Shown here: positions 49,301 to 58,711 of the stretch, one piece after another
Layout of the letters: the number at the start of each line of letters is the position of its first letter
Position numbering within the stretch: the first letter of the stretch is position 1
Source of the DNA: Cyclina sinensis
Lineage: Eukaryota > Mollusca > Bivalvia > Venerida > Veneridae
Length of the DNA stretch: 64,000 nt
Reading direction: 5' to 3'
Assembly (NCBI GenBank): GCA_012932295.1
Contig: JAAONU010000018.1
Coordinates: 428,206-492,205 of the forward strand
Translations under genes and position numbers: made by a program
Notes under the pieces: generated by a model
The model's database searches: none
Told to the model about the DNA's origin: nothing
The model's input: only the letters and a program-made list of their open reading frames with translations

Positions 49301-50293
49301 AAGTGCAAGAACAGTTAATATGATCAGTCATGTGACGGCAGACGAAAATATAAGTTCTAAATATAGGTTTTATACCGTTCTTTACGCTATAGCCTATGAT
49401 GGAGAAATTACCACATCTTTTACAATCTCGAAACGTTGCAATGGGTGACAATGCGTCTGTAGATGGGTATTGATAGACGTGAAACACACAGATAGTTAAA
49501 AACAAATTCTTAGTCAATGACTATCTGTGAACGAGCTGCCTCAAATCTATACATGTATGCTATAAATGAAAATTTGAAACAAATACTGCACCAATGTTGA
49601 CCGAGTATAGACTTAAGAAAACAGTCCCATTAATAAAATCTTAGTGTAAACCGTGTTCGTAGTGAAGAAATACTTGTATGGTTCATAAATTTATTAATGG
49701 GTTCTTGTTAAATCCATATTTAATAGGGTCTGAAATAATATATATAATTAGATTTACTGTTAGGAAATAAAATCTCTAAATTGTAAAAATTGAATCATTC
49801 GATAATAAATAACAATCCACGGGAATACAAAATACATATGAGCTAAATAAAATACATTAATGGGAGTCAAAAGGAAAAAGGGAAAACCTACCAGAGCATC
49901 TTGCAGCTTACTCTAAATTTAATATTTAAGTAAAAGTAATATTCCAGAGTTTGTCAAGATGACTGGATAGTTCAGACATCTGATGTGAAGTGAATTATTC
50001 TGTTAGAAAAGAATTCTATCTCACTCATGCAATGATCGTTCATGCACTCAATATCCAATCAAAAACTTGCTTATCATTTAATTGAACCACTGAAAAAAAA
50101 ACTATACCATATATGGAATTTACTGATTGACTAGATTAAATATATTGTGTAAAACACAGTGATTGACCGTATATTGGTGTTGTCTGTATTGAGTGTTTAG
50201 TGACTGTAGTATTGTGAAATGCATTATAGTAGTGTTGTTATGTATTGTCTGTTAAGAATATTTTGTCATATTTTGACCTTGGTTACATTATTT

Positions 50294-50357
50294 AAGCAAC
50301 CGTTGATTTCCATTGATAAGATTTTTGAGGTAATTGCAGAGGAGACTTTAAACACAA
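50294..50357 (+). repeat. 64 bp direct repeat, copy 2
   Basis: Second copy, inside a 64-codon open frame (50219-50413) that reads QPLISIDKIFEVIAEETLNT here. There is no other sign of an exon, and no protein family recognised. Confidence 0.85.
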
Positions 50358-52004
50358 TATATGGAAATAAGACATGTTTAAATGATGTTAAACAGAAAAT
50401 TCTCCAGTGTTAAACACTTCCATTCTTTAATGAAATAAATTCCGAAGAAAGTCAAAGCCCTCTAAATTTATTCCATTAGTCTGAAATAAACCAATAATGG
50501 TACAATTTGACAATGATATATATTTCTCTTTGTAATTGGAATTTTGATATCAAATTTAAGGCACCATGTTATCAAAAAAGAGCATAATTCTCCACAAAAA
50601 AATATTTCTTTAACAAAAATTCCTCCTCGAGACACGTAAACAGAGTTATGAATGTTCGTAACAAATAGGTGCAGACCGGATATTTAATCAGTGGACATAC
50701 TTCTAACTTATTGCAGGTAACCCAAACACATTTTGTGATTCGATTGATACGGATTTTCATGTTAATTATTCTATAGGTTGAACGGTTGGTTTGCTTTTTG
50801 CATACAAATATTGATGCTGTGGAGAAAACTACTTTATCAGGTTAATTATTTTGTCCTTAAAAAGTAGTATATGATATTGTGTCCACATTGGAAAGTAATA
50901 GGTTAAAACTTACTGTTCAAACAATAATCAAAAGCATTGAAAGAAAGTGTAATGTACAAGGGCAATAACTCTACCTTGCCGAATTCTTAAATCTTCATTT
51001 TTTATGTTTTAATTTTTTGGAGTATAACTCCGATATTTATAGGGAATTCAAGTTACGAATTATTGCATACACTGACAGAAAACTTCAAGGTGAATGCAGG
51101 GGCTTAGAATCATAACACTACAGTTACTCGTTATGTCAGTTAATATTACAATAAAATGTCCAAAACGCAACTCAGGAACTTCTCAAAAGATTTAGTCGAT
51201 ATTTCACACAATGACCATGTACACTGAATGAATTAAAGTTAGCAAGGACCATCATTCAGTCTTGACCCATTTTGTATTGTTTTCTTTCGTTTTTATGCCC
51301 TCGAAGGGAGGCATATAGTAATCCCACTGTCTGTCCGTCCGTCAGTCCATCTGTCTGTCCGTCCGTCTGTCCTGTAAAATCTTGTCCCCGCTTCATCTCC
51401 AAAACTTCTTGAGGGATTTCATTGAAACTTAACAGGAGTGTTTGTCACCAAGTCTAGTTGTGCATATCGTCAAGAGATTCCGCTCGATTTATTTTTTGGC
51501 AGAGTTATGGGCACTTAGTCACTTTTTTACTCTAAAATCTCGTCTTCGTTTCATCTCCAAAACTGCTTGAGGGATTTCATTGAACTTAACAGGAGTGTTT
51601 GTCACCAAGCCAGGTTGTGGATATCGTCAGGAGATTCCGCTCGGATTTTTTTGGGCAGAACACATTTTTTTACTCTAACTTCTATATTAAAATCTTGTCC
51701 ACACTTCATTTTCAAAACTGCTTGGATGATTTCATTGAAACTTCACAGGAATGTTTGTCACCAAGCTTTGTTGCGCTTGTCTTCAGGAGTTTCTGCTTGG
51801 ATTATTTTTGGCAGAGTTATAGGCGCTTAGTGATTTTTACTATAACTTCTAAATTAAAATCTTGTCCACACTTCATTTCCAAAATCACTGGAGGATTTCA
51901 CTGAAACTACACAGAAATGTTTGTCACCAAACCTAGTTGTGCATATCGTCAGGAGTTTCTGGTCGGATTATTTTTGGCAGTGTTATGGGCCCTTAGTCAT
52001 TTTT

Positions 52005-53110
52005 AGCTCCACTTTTCGAAGGAAAAAGTGGAGCTTTTGTCATGACCCCCTCGTTGGTGTCAGTTAACCTTTTTGTTAAAGTCATTTCTCAGAAACTATC
52101 AAAGCCATTTACTTCAAATATATATGTGTTCACTTTCAAAATGCAACACCATTTCTCAAGGGCAGATAAACCTCAAATTTATTTTTGCAAAGTTATGCCC
52201 CTTTTTTCAACTTAAAATTTCTTGGTTAACCTTTTTGTTAATGTCCATTTCTCAAAAAGTATCAAAGATATTCCATTCAAACTTGGAATACTTGATCACC
52301 AGCAAAAACCCTGCAAAGATTGTTGGTACCCATGTCCCAGGGGGTCAAAATTAGCCCCACCCCAGGGGTCACTTGATTTTGCTTATACTTATATATAAGG
52401 AAAAAACTTCTTAAGCCTAGAAATGACTTACATAGGATGGGTAAGTACTTACCCTCCCCCCTCCCTCCTCCAACCCCCCCATGCTTGGGGACCCCAGCCC
52501 TGGCATTCCCCCCCCCCCCCCCCCCCCCGCAATAATTTTTTTTATCATAATTATGTTATTTTCAAAATATGTAGGTACTTGACTTTTGAATATGTAGGTA
52601 TGAAGTGATTTGACTCCCCTCCCCGGGACATTAACCCCCCCCCCCCTTCCAAAAGATTTTTTTTTCAAATATGTAGGTATGAAGTGACTTGACTCCCCCC
52701 CTTCAATTTTTTTTATATTAAATATGCAGGTATAAAGTTACTTTCCCATCCTCCACCTCCCCCACCCGGCAAAAGAAAAAATATTTAAAAAAAATCTTTT
52801 TTTTCCTATATTGTAAAAGACCTTCTTTTATAAGCTTTGAAATAAACTTTTTTTATAAACCAATTTTTTCCATTATTTTTTTTTAAATACATAGGTACTT
52901 GACTCCCAAATGCATGGAGACACCCTCTCTTACCTCGCCACCACGTTACCCCTCGCCCTCCCCCAATATTTTTTCATCTTATATGACTGGGTACTTGCCC
53001 TCTCCCACTCAAATATTTTTTTTACTTGGGCCTCTTGTTTGCCTTGGCTTATAATTTATTATCCAGCACTGAGAAAAGTGGAGCGTGCTGTCTGCGGACA
53101 GGTCTTGTTT
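52005..53110 (+). mobile_element. Nested hairpin-headed element (AGCTCCAC family)
   Basis: The head has perfect 12 bp arms, AGCTCCACTTTT and AAAAGTGGAGCT (52005-52035), then TTTGTCATGACCCC. The core has two units beginning CCTTTTTGTTAAAGTCATTTC or CCTTTTTGTTAATGTCCATT (52069, 52230). A C-rich array fills 52430-53040. The 3' end is AAAAGTGGAGCG, then a CTGTC-TGCG-GACAG stem-loop and GTCTTGTTT (53074-53110). Comparison with sister units of the outer element gives an empty site CATTTTT|AATATAACC without a clear target duplication. Confidence 0.82.
52430..53040. repeat. C-rich, T-rich low-complexity array with 21-base C tract
   Basis: Irregular units with TATGTAGGTAYTTGACTCCC alternate with C runs (52508-52528 is 21 C; a further long run at 52631-52645) and T runs. 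On the minus strand the G runs could form quadruplexes. The Gly-rich and Pro-rich frames here are artefacts. Confidence 0.85.
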
Positions 53111-53484
53111 AATATAACCTCTGTATTAAAATCTTGTCCAAGTTTCATCTCCAAAACTGCTTGGGGGATTTCATTGAAACCAGAATGTTTGTCGCCAAGC
53201 CTTGTTATGTATGAAACACCAGTAGAGGTTGGGAATAAAACAGTATTGTTCATATTCAAGACCAAACTCACAGCTTTTTATTTCATTGAATAATTATGTC
53301 TTCAACTTTCATATAAGAATCTAAAGCAGAAAAACATTACTTTACCATTTACCTTCAGTTCATGCTCTATTTTTTGTCTGATCTCTTTTCCACAGGCATA
53401 TTCAATTATATATTTACACCAGTTTCAACTCAAAGCTATATTTCGGGGGCATATGTCAGTTTCCAGTGACAGCTCTTGTTTCAT

Positions 53485-56035
53485 AAATGTTTTCCTAAAG
53501 AAAACTCGATAACTGTAAGAAAAAAATGACAATAGTTCATACACTGTTAGAGAACATTAAGAGAAAGTGCAGTGTGGAAAAACTATAACTATGTTTGTCC
53601 CATTAATGAATTGTGATTTACACGAAATTTCACACTAAAGTACTAGACATTCTATGGAGGCGCACAATTCAAGACCTATAACTGTATTTTCCATTTCTTC
53701 ATTATCTTCCCTTATGCTGTATTTCCTTTGGCAAAAAAGCTTCAGTAGGGGATGACCATTTTTAACTTTTAATTTAAGCTAATCTCTTTCACAAGTGTCA
53801 GTCAAGCGCACATTACTGTCTTTGGTGCATTGGAGAAATCCGAAATTATCATTAATTAGTACAAGCGCACGGCAAGGTGGCAGCTAACGAGTAGAAATTC
53901 CAAAGACAGTGCTGTCTTTTTATATAAGCTTGTCCTATTTATTGGATTTCAAACAGAAGCAATACTTTTGGGAGAACTACCAATCCATCATTTTCTGAAC
54001 CTCATGGTTTCTGAATATTACATTATCATTCGCACTGCTGGTTTTATTTTAACCAGTCTGGAGATCTCGAATATTAATAAAAAGTAAAAGATTCTGAAGT
54101 ATTTAGTATTGTTAATCATCTTAATATCTTAACATTGTTCTACTTTAAGCATTTTTCACGATCTGCAGGCATCCTGTTGATTTTGAAGACGAATACTACT
54201 TAGTCGCCTAAACATTATTTTTTCTGCGAATAGTAAACTTATATTCAGTGTTTTCTAAATGATTAAATGTAATGCTATGTTTTATTCATTCACGCTGTAT
54301 CTTTCTACATAATGATATGAGAGAAACAGTTTCTGTCATTAAGGTATTGGTGGTGTGATGCAGTATCTCCTAATTTAACATAATAATTTTATCAAAATAC
54401 ATGTAATCAAGTTAACGAGAAATTTTGAGAAAAATGTATTTCTTAACAAAAAAGTTTGGAGCTTTTCCAATTCCCCTTGCTAAACATTTACAAATAGTTG
54501 TCTTTTGTACAAAGATATGGTGAGGACTGCATGGTTTTCTGTTAAGAAACATTAATATTAAAAACAGTATTCCACTTTAACCGAGCAGATTTTGTTTCGT
54601 CAGACCTATAAAAGATTACATAAGTACCGTTATTTTATTCTTTGTTATATCTGCGTATACTTAACAGTACTGATAACATCACGGATTGCAAAGTACTAGT
54701 ATCAGTGCATTTTCCTAGTATCTATGTTTTCCTCATAAATATTTGATTGTATTTCATCAGACAAAGTTAATTCAAAACAATTACATTATATATAAACACT
54801 GAACAACATATATTTTCTTGTCAGAAATTTGAGCCCCACCCTCCTTATACGATTGTGGTACAATAGTTACTTTAACTCTAACCCTAATCATACACTAATG
54901 TGTTAATTGTTAGGGGTTCTCATATCCGGACTAGGTAAAGACCTGAACTAATGACTGAGAAGAGAATTGTTAAACAATTTACTACCATATCCTAGCATAC
55001 AATGCGAGGATTTTTTCCAGTTTTTAGTTTCTCATGTTTATCTTTGTAATTTATTTCAGGTATTACATTTAGATAAACATCAATTCATAAACCGAGCACT
55101 TAGGATTGTGTACACCCTATTGATGTTTTCATTTTGTATTAATTGCGAGTGTTATATATTTCTTAGATCCTTACTTCTATTCTGACAATTCATAAATGTT
55201 TCTTTTATAGATTGCTCTGTGTCATCTAGCAATAAGAAAGTATCATCTGCAGACTGTGTAATTTATAATCCATGTTATATATAGCAATTCCTTTCTTATA
55301 TATTTTCATATGTTACTTTTACGGATAAGTTATCTACACACAGGATAAAATGTAAGGTTATGAAGTACCACCATGCCTGCAGCCAAGAGTTATGGCAATT
55401 AATTCTGAAAAAAGCCTTTTCATCGGACATATGCGGTCAGAACTCCAAGACTTAAAAAATACCGTATTTTTTCTTATCGTTTCAAAACTTTCTTTGATCG
55501 CGTTGCATAATACATAAAATACAAGTTGGTACCATATGAACCTCACCTGATATCGCTTGTTATCAAAAGACAGTAGACTGATATTTTTATATACCTTATA
55601 TAAAGAGGACAGAAATCAAACAGTGATGTGTATTTTTGCCGTTCAGCAAAGTAACGTAAGGACTCCGAAGTACTTTTTAGTATATATTACGATAAAAGCT
55701 TTTCAATTTAAATATTTTCTTGAGATGTGAGTTTCACATAAGAATCAGAAGTTATATTGTAAGCAAACAGAAAAAAGAAAGAGAAACAGTCGTATTTTCT
55801 AGAAAATTATGCATTTATGCGAGACAATTTTTTGATTGGTCTTAACATGTTTTTCATATGCCAAATTTAATTCAAATTAATCTAGAAAAATTTAAAAGCG
55901 TAACATTATCAGTCTTACTGTCGCCTGCTTTGATTAGAACAAATTTAATCTCGGAGTGCTACTTAAGGAAATTTTTTTTTTACTTAGACGTCTGATTTAT
56001 CTAACAAACTAATGACCAATCAGATTTTGGTTGAG
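53485..56035. other. AT-rich stretch without recognised features
   Basis: No coding domain, tandem repeat or element end found. Short open frames at 54967-55185 and 55358-55546 are unremarkable. Confidence 0.45.
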
Positions 56036-56467
56036 TTCCTAAAATGTACTATGTACTACAGCCATAGGTCCAGACGTTAGATATCTGATGTGTAGCATTT
56101 TATAGTTTACCTCTACAAAGATTGTTCAAATTATTTCACTATGGTCAAAATCGAACCTGTCCCCGTGGTCCCTTGTTTTACATAATGCTGTACAGGGAAA
56201 ACTTTGAAACTCTTATTGTCCGAAACAATATGCCAGTGAGACCTCCACAAGGTTATTCAAATATGTCCCTAGGGTCAAAGAGACCCCGGCCCAATGATGA
56301 CTTTTATGTAAAATACATTTTGTTTTTAAATCTTCTTGTCAGAAATTGTAGGCCTTATTCTAGATGTTTGGTAGCATTGTATAACAAGTCTTCATAAAGA
56401 TTATCTGCCTAGAGTTAGAATTTACCCCCACCGGGGGATCCCTCAACTTAAATAGAGTTATAGAGTT

Positions 56468-56651
56468 AAAGTGTTTGCTTACCTTGTAACACTTTCCCTG
56501 AACAGCTGACCCAATGTATTGTCTAGATTCTCTTAGATATTGACTCGTCTACTTTAGAAGTGTCGTCTAAAGATGGCGGTCAGGAATCGTCTGGCCTGGA
56601 CTAAAACTCGCACCATCCGGTAGGTACCGGAAAACGGGTCATCTCACCACA
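56468..56651 (-). repeat. 3' LTR, 184 bp
   Basis: It reads as identical to 61303-61486 over its full length. In element sense it starts TGTGGTGAGATGACC and ends GCAAACACTTT. It carries GGTACC near the start and no obvious TATA box. Identity of both LTRs means little time since insertion. Confidence 0.95.
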
Positions 56652-56661
56652 CTCCCCCCGA
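56652..56661 (-). other. Polypurine tract
   Basis: On the minus strand GTCGGGGGGAG stands directly before the TG of the 3' LTR, the expected place for priming of second-strand synthesis. Confidence 0.8.
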
Positions 56662-57526
56662 CTTTATGGACTTGGCCCCCTCTCTGGGTCTGTGGCAATC
56701 GATAACTTGTTTAGTCCAATCCTGGGTTTCAAACCAGTACTGGCTGATCCGCCAATGCAGACTATTTACTCTACCGATAGTCTGCACTAGTCCATTAGGT
56801 CATCCTGACAAGTTTTGAACTGACAAGAGACTAGGACTTCAAGGCATCTTGGAGGTGGCATCTCTGACAGGCCAGAGTCATCAGAGAGAACTCTGTCCAC
56901 CACTGCTCAACAGTGACCAGTCTCTCAACTCCCAAGCCATGTGAATAGTTTGACAATTCTTGGCTCTGCTGTCGCTCTTCTGAGACTTGGACCTCCATGC
57001 CTTCAGACCATTTTCCGTATAACTTTGGGCGTTTGCCACTGTTTCTCGGAGAAGGTCCCTAACCTTAACCTCTCGCCTGATGGCGACCTCGCCAGCAGAA
57101 AACTGAGAACTGGTTATACCACACCATTGACTTCTAGCACCATTGTTTTCTGGGTCGAGGGTTGTCACTAACACTCACACCTATGTCACTTGGGTGATTG
57201 CTCCATGTGATACCATGCGACCCTTGTGACCTTGGGGTTACCGACGTCCCGATGGATCTGCAACTCCCCTCCAGGTCATCGGCCCTTGTGCGATGATCCC
57301 TTATGACTTTTCAAGGTCAAGTTTGATCTTTCGCAGCCCTTGCGATGCCAAGAGAGTTGCCTCATCGGCGTCCCTCGTGAACGAGGCCCAAATCCGGTCA
57401 GCCCTTGTGCAAAATCACATCCCCCACAAGGCAGCTCACTCATTCAATTCCAGAGACATATCCACCACACCGTCACGGTACCGGTACCCGTGACAGCGGA
57501 TGTAAATTGATACGTCCCTGGTCAGC
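56662..57526 (-). other. Non-coding or heavily altered 3' part of the LTR element
   Basis: It follows the RNase H remnant. A trace of the RNase H end (GRINLHPLSRVP, then a Cys-Gly pair) reads across the stop at 57527. Below it a 97-codon frame (56881-57174) has no recognised domain. An integrase HHCC or DDE signature is not seen. Stops occur in every minus frame. Confidence 0.6.
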
Positions 57527-57751
57527 TCAATGTTTCAGGATAATGTTGTACTGAGACAACTTCTCCATCCACCTGGCTAGCTGTCCCTGTGGTCCTTTAA
57601 ACCGCAATTTAACCAAGTGAGGCTTGAGTGGACAGTCCTCACTGTAAATGGTCGACCCAGCAGATATCTCTAAAATCTGGTATGACGCAGTTTCGCTAGA
57701 AGTTTCTTCTGTGTGAGTCTGGTCAAGAATGGCGTTTGCCCCTTCTGGCAC
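57527..57751 (-). pseudogene. RNase H remnant of the LTR element
   Basis: The C-terminal half of a Gypsy RNase H: STIYSEDCPLKP in place of a TDHxxLxWL-type motif, then LRFKGPQGQLARWMEKLSQY (57563-57622) and IILKH before a stop. The N-terminal half and the whole RT are missing, so the deletion runs from behind the protease region into RNase H. In the same frame as gag, one TAG (57755-57757) separates it from the upstream piece. Very like the RNase H at 10.0 kb. Confidence 0.82.
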
Positions 57752-57754
57752 CGA

Positions 57755-58198
57755 CTACAGACGCATGGTTATCTGACTTGAGTTATCAAGTTCCAGATAC
57801 TTTTCCACCAAGTATTCTCTGCCAGTCTGCTTTCTTTTCTCTAACAGGCGGTAACTGTCAGTAGTATTTACCACACACATCACTGGATTTCTTCCAGCTT
57901 CGTGTACTACCCTTTTGACTAATATCTTTAAACCATCAACAGGTCCAATGAAGTAGTCAGGCATAGGGTCACTTGACTTACATCTGACCCTGACCACGGA
58001 GTTTGGTGGAACTACCTGTCTCCGTCCTATGACCACCCTGGCTACAACAGGAACACCTTTTCGGCTGCCCATATTCAGTTGGATCAACTGACCCTCAAAG
58101 GTCAAGATTTCCTGACCCATTCCAATATGGCTGCCCCCTGTTGAACAAGATATCAAATCCCAGCAGCATTTCTGTTCAATTGGTGCCAGGTACACTCT
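57755..58198 (-). pseudogene. Protease C-terminal part and pre-RT linker of the LTR element
   Basis: Starts VYLAPIEQK, the end of the retropepsin fold (usual VAPIxDxMLLGxDxL), with a degraded IG-type loop. VVIGRRQVVPPNSVVRVRC and VVHEAGRNPVMCVVNTTDSYR follow, typical of the linker before RT in Gypsy elements. It is joined in frame to the piece above across a TAA at 58199-58201. RT does not follow. Confidence 0.78.
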
Positions 58199-58711
58199 TT
58201 ACCTGTACCGCTTCTCACCAATCTTTAACCTAACTGGACCTACAACAAATCCTTTCATGGACATCTGGCGTCCAGCAGTAAGGAGTTTCACCTCCCGTGA
58301 CTTCTGTGGCTTCCCCCTCAGCCAATTACACAACCTATCCGAAATGATGGTAACCTGAGCCGCTGTATCCACAATGGCCTCCACTGTCTGGTCACCTACC
58401 TGTATTTTCATACTAAACTGTGACACAGACTTTAACTGGCACACTGTAACAGCATCTGGCTCCCCATCCCCCCTCATTTCAGGTTGACCCTTAGGCTGCT
58501 TGGAAGGACCACCCATTTCATTTGTTGTAGTCCTGCTGCTAATGCATGCCTGTTCTGGTATCTCAGTACTCAAGTCGGGTACTTGGCCCACAACTTTTTC
58601 CTGTACCCATACAGTCTCACCCCTTGCTTGGCAAGAAGAGACTCCACACTGATGACATCTGGCGCTAACTGGAAGGACACCTTTAACTGCTCTCAAATCC
58701 GACCTTGGATT
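58199..58711 (-). pseudogene. Retropepsin-like protease region, in frame with gag behind a TAG
   Basis: An aspartic protease cleaves Gag-Pol. Immediately after the gag TAG (58712-58714) the frame stays open for 170 codons. It has a small Cys/His cluster (CHQCGVSSCQ) followed by a spacer. The protease core is FSMKIQVGDQTVEAIVDTAA with the catalytic Asp at 58367-58369, then VTIISDRL. The active-site triad reads Asp-Thr-Ala, not Asp-Thr-Gly; some retropepsin families use Ala here, so this need not be a loss. The layout suggests gag-pol expression by stop readthrough instead of frameshifting. The next in-frame stop (TAA, 58199-58201) splits the domain, so the product of this copy is incomplete. 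Confidence 0.85.

Larger units (their letters stand above)
48420..51290. other. Stretch without recognised gene, with a 64 bp duplicated segment
   Basis: Apart from the duplicated segment listed separately, I see no element. A 116-codon frame at 49167-49517 (minus) has six Cys but no recognisable domain and partly overlaps the duplicated segment. Confidence 0.45.
51294..53481 (+). mobile_element. Hairpin-headed element (TATGCCCTC family), complete but interrupted
   Basis: The head is TATGCCCTCGAAGGGAGGCA (51294-51313), an imperfect hairpin. A GTCTGTCCGTCCGTC-type run (51329-51370) follows. Core units of about 125-155 bp carry AAATCTTGTCC, TTCATCTCCAAAACTGCTTG, GGGATTTCATTGAAACTT and TTGTCACCAAGCC. 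The 3' end at 53440-53481 has GGGGGCATATGTCAG, a TGTCA/TGACA stem-loop and CTCTTGTTT. A second element sits inside at 52005-53110. Confidence 0.82.

Noticed and set aside
49167..49517. 116-codon Cys-containing frame on the minus strand as a host gene
   Set aside because: No domain, no splice or signal peptide evidence, and overlap with a duplicated segment that is better read on the plus strand.
52417..52668. Gly-rich and Pro-rich small proteins
   Set aside because: They follow from C/G homopolymer runs in low-complexity sequence.
54880..54900. Telomere-like TAACCCTAA
   Set aside because: Only a single CTAACCCTAATC occurrence, no array.
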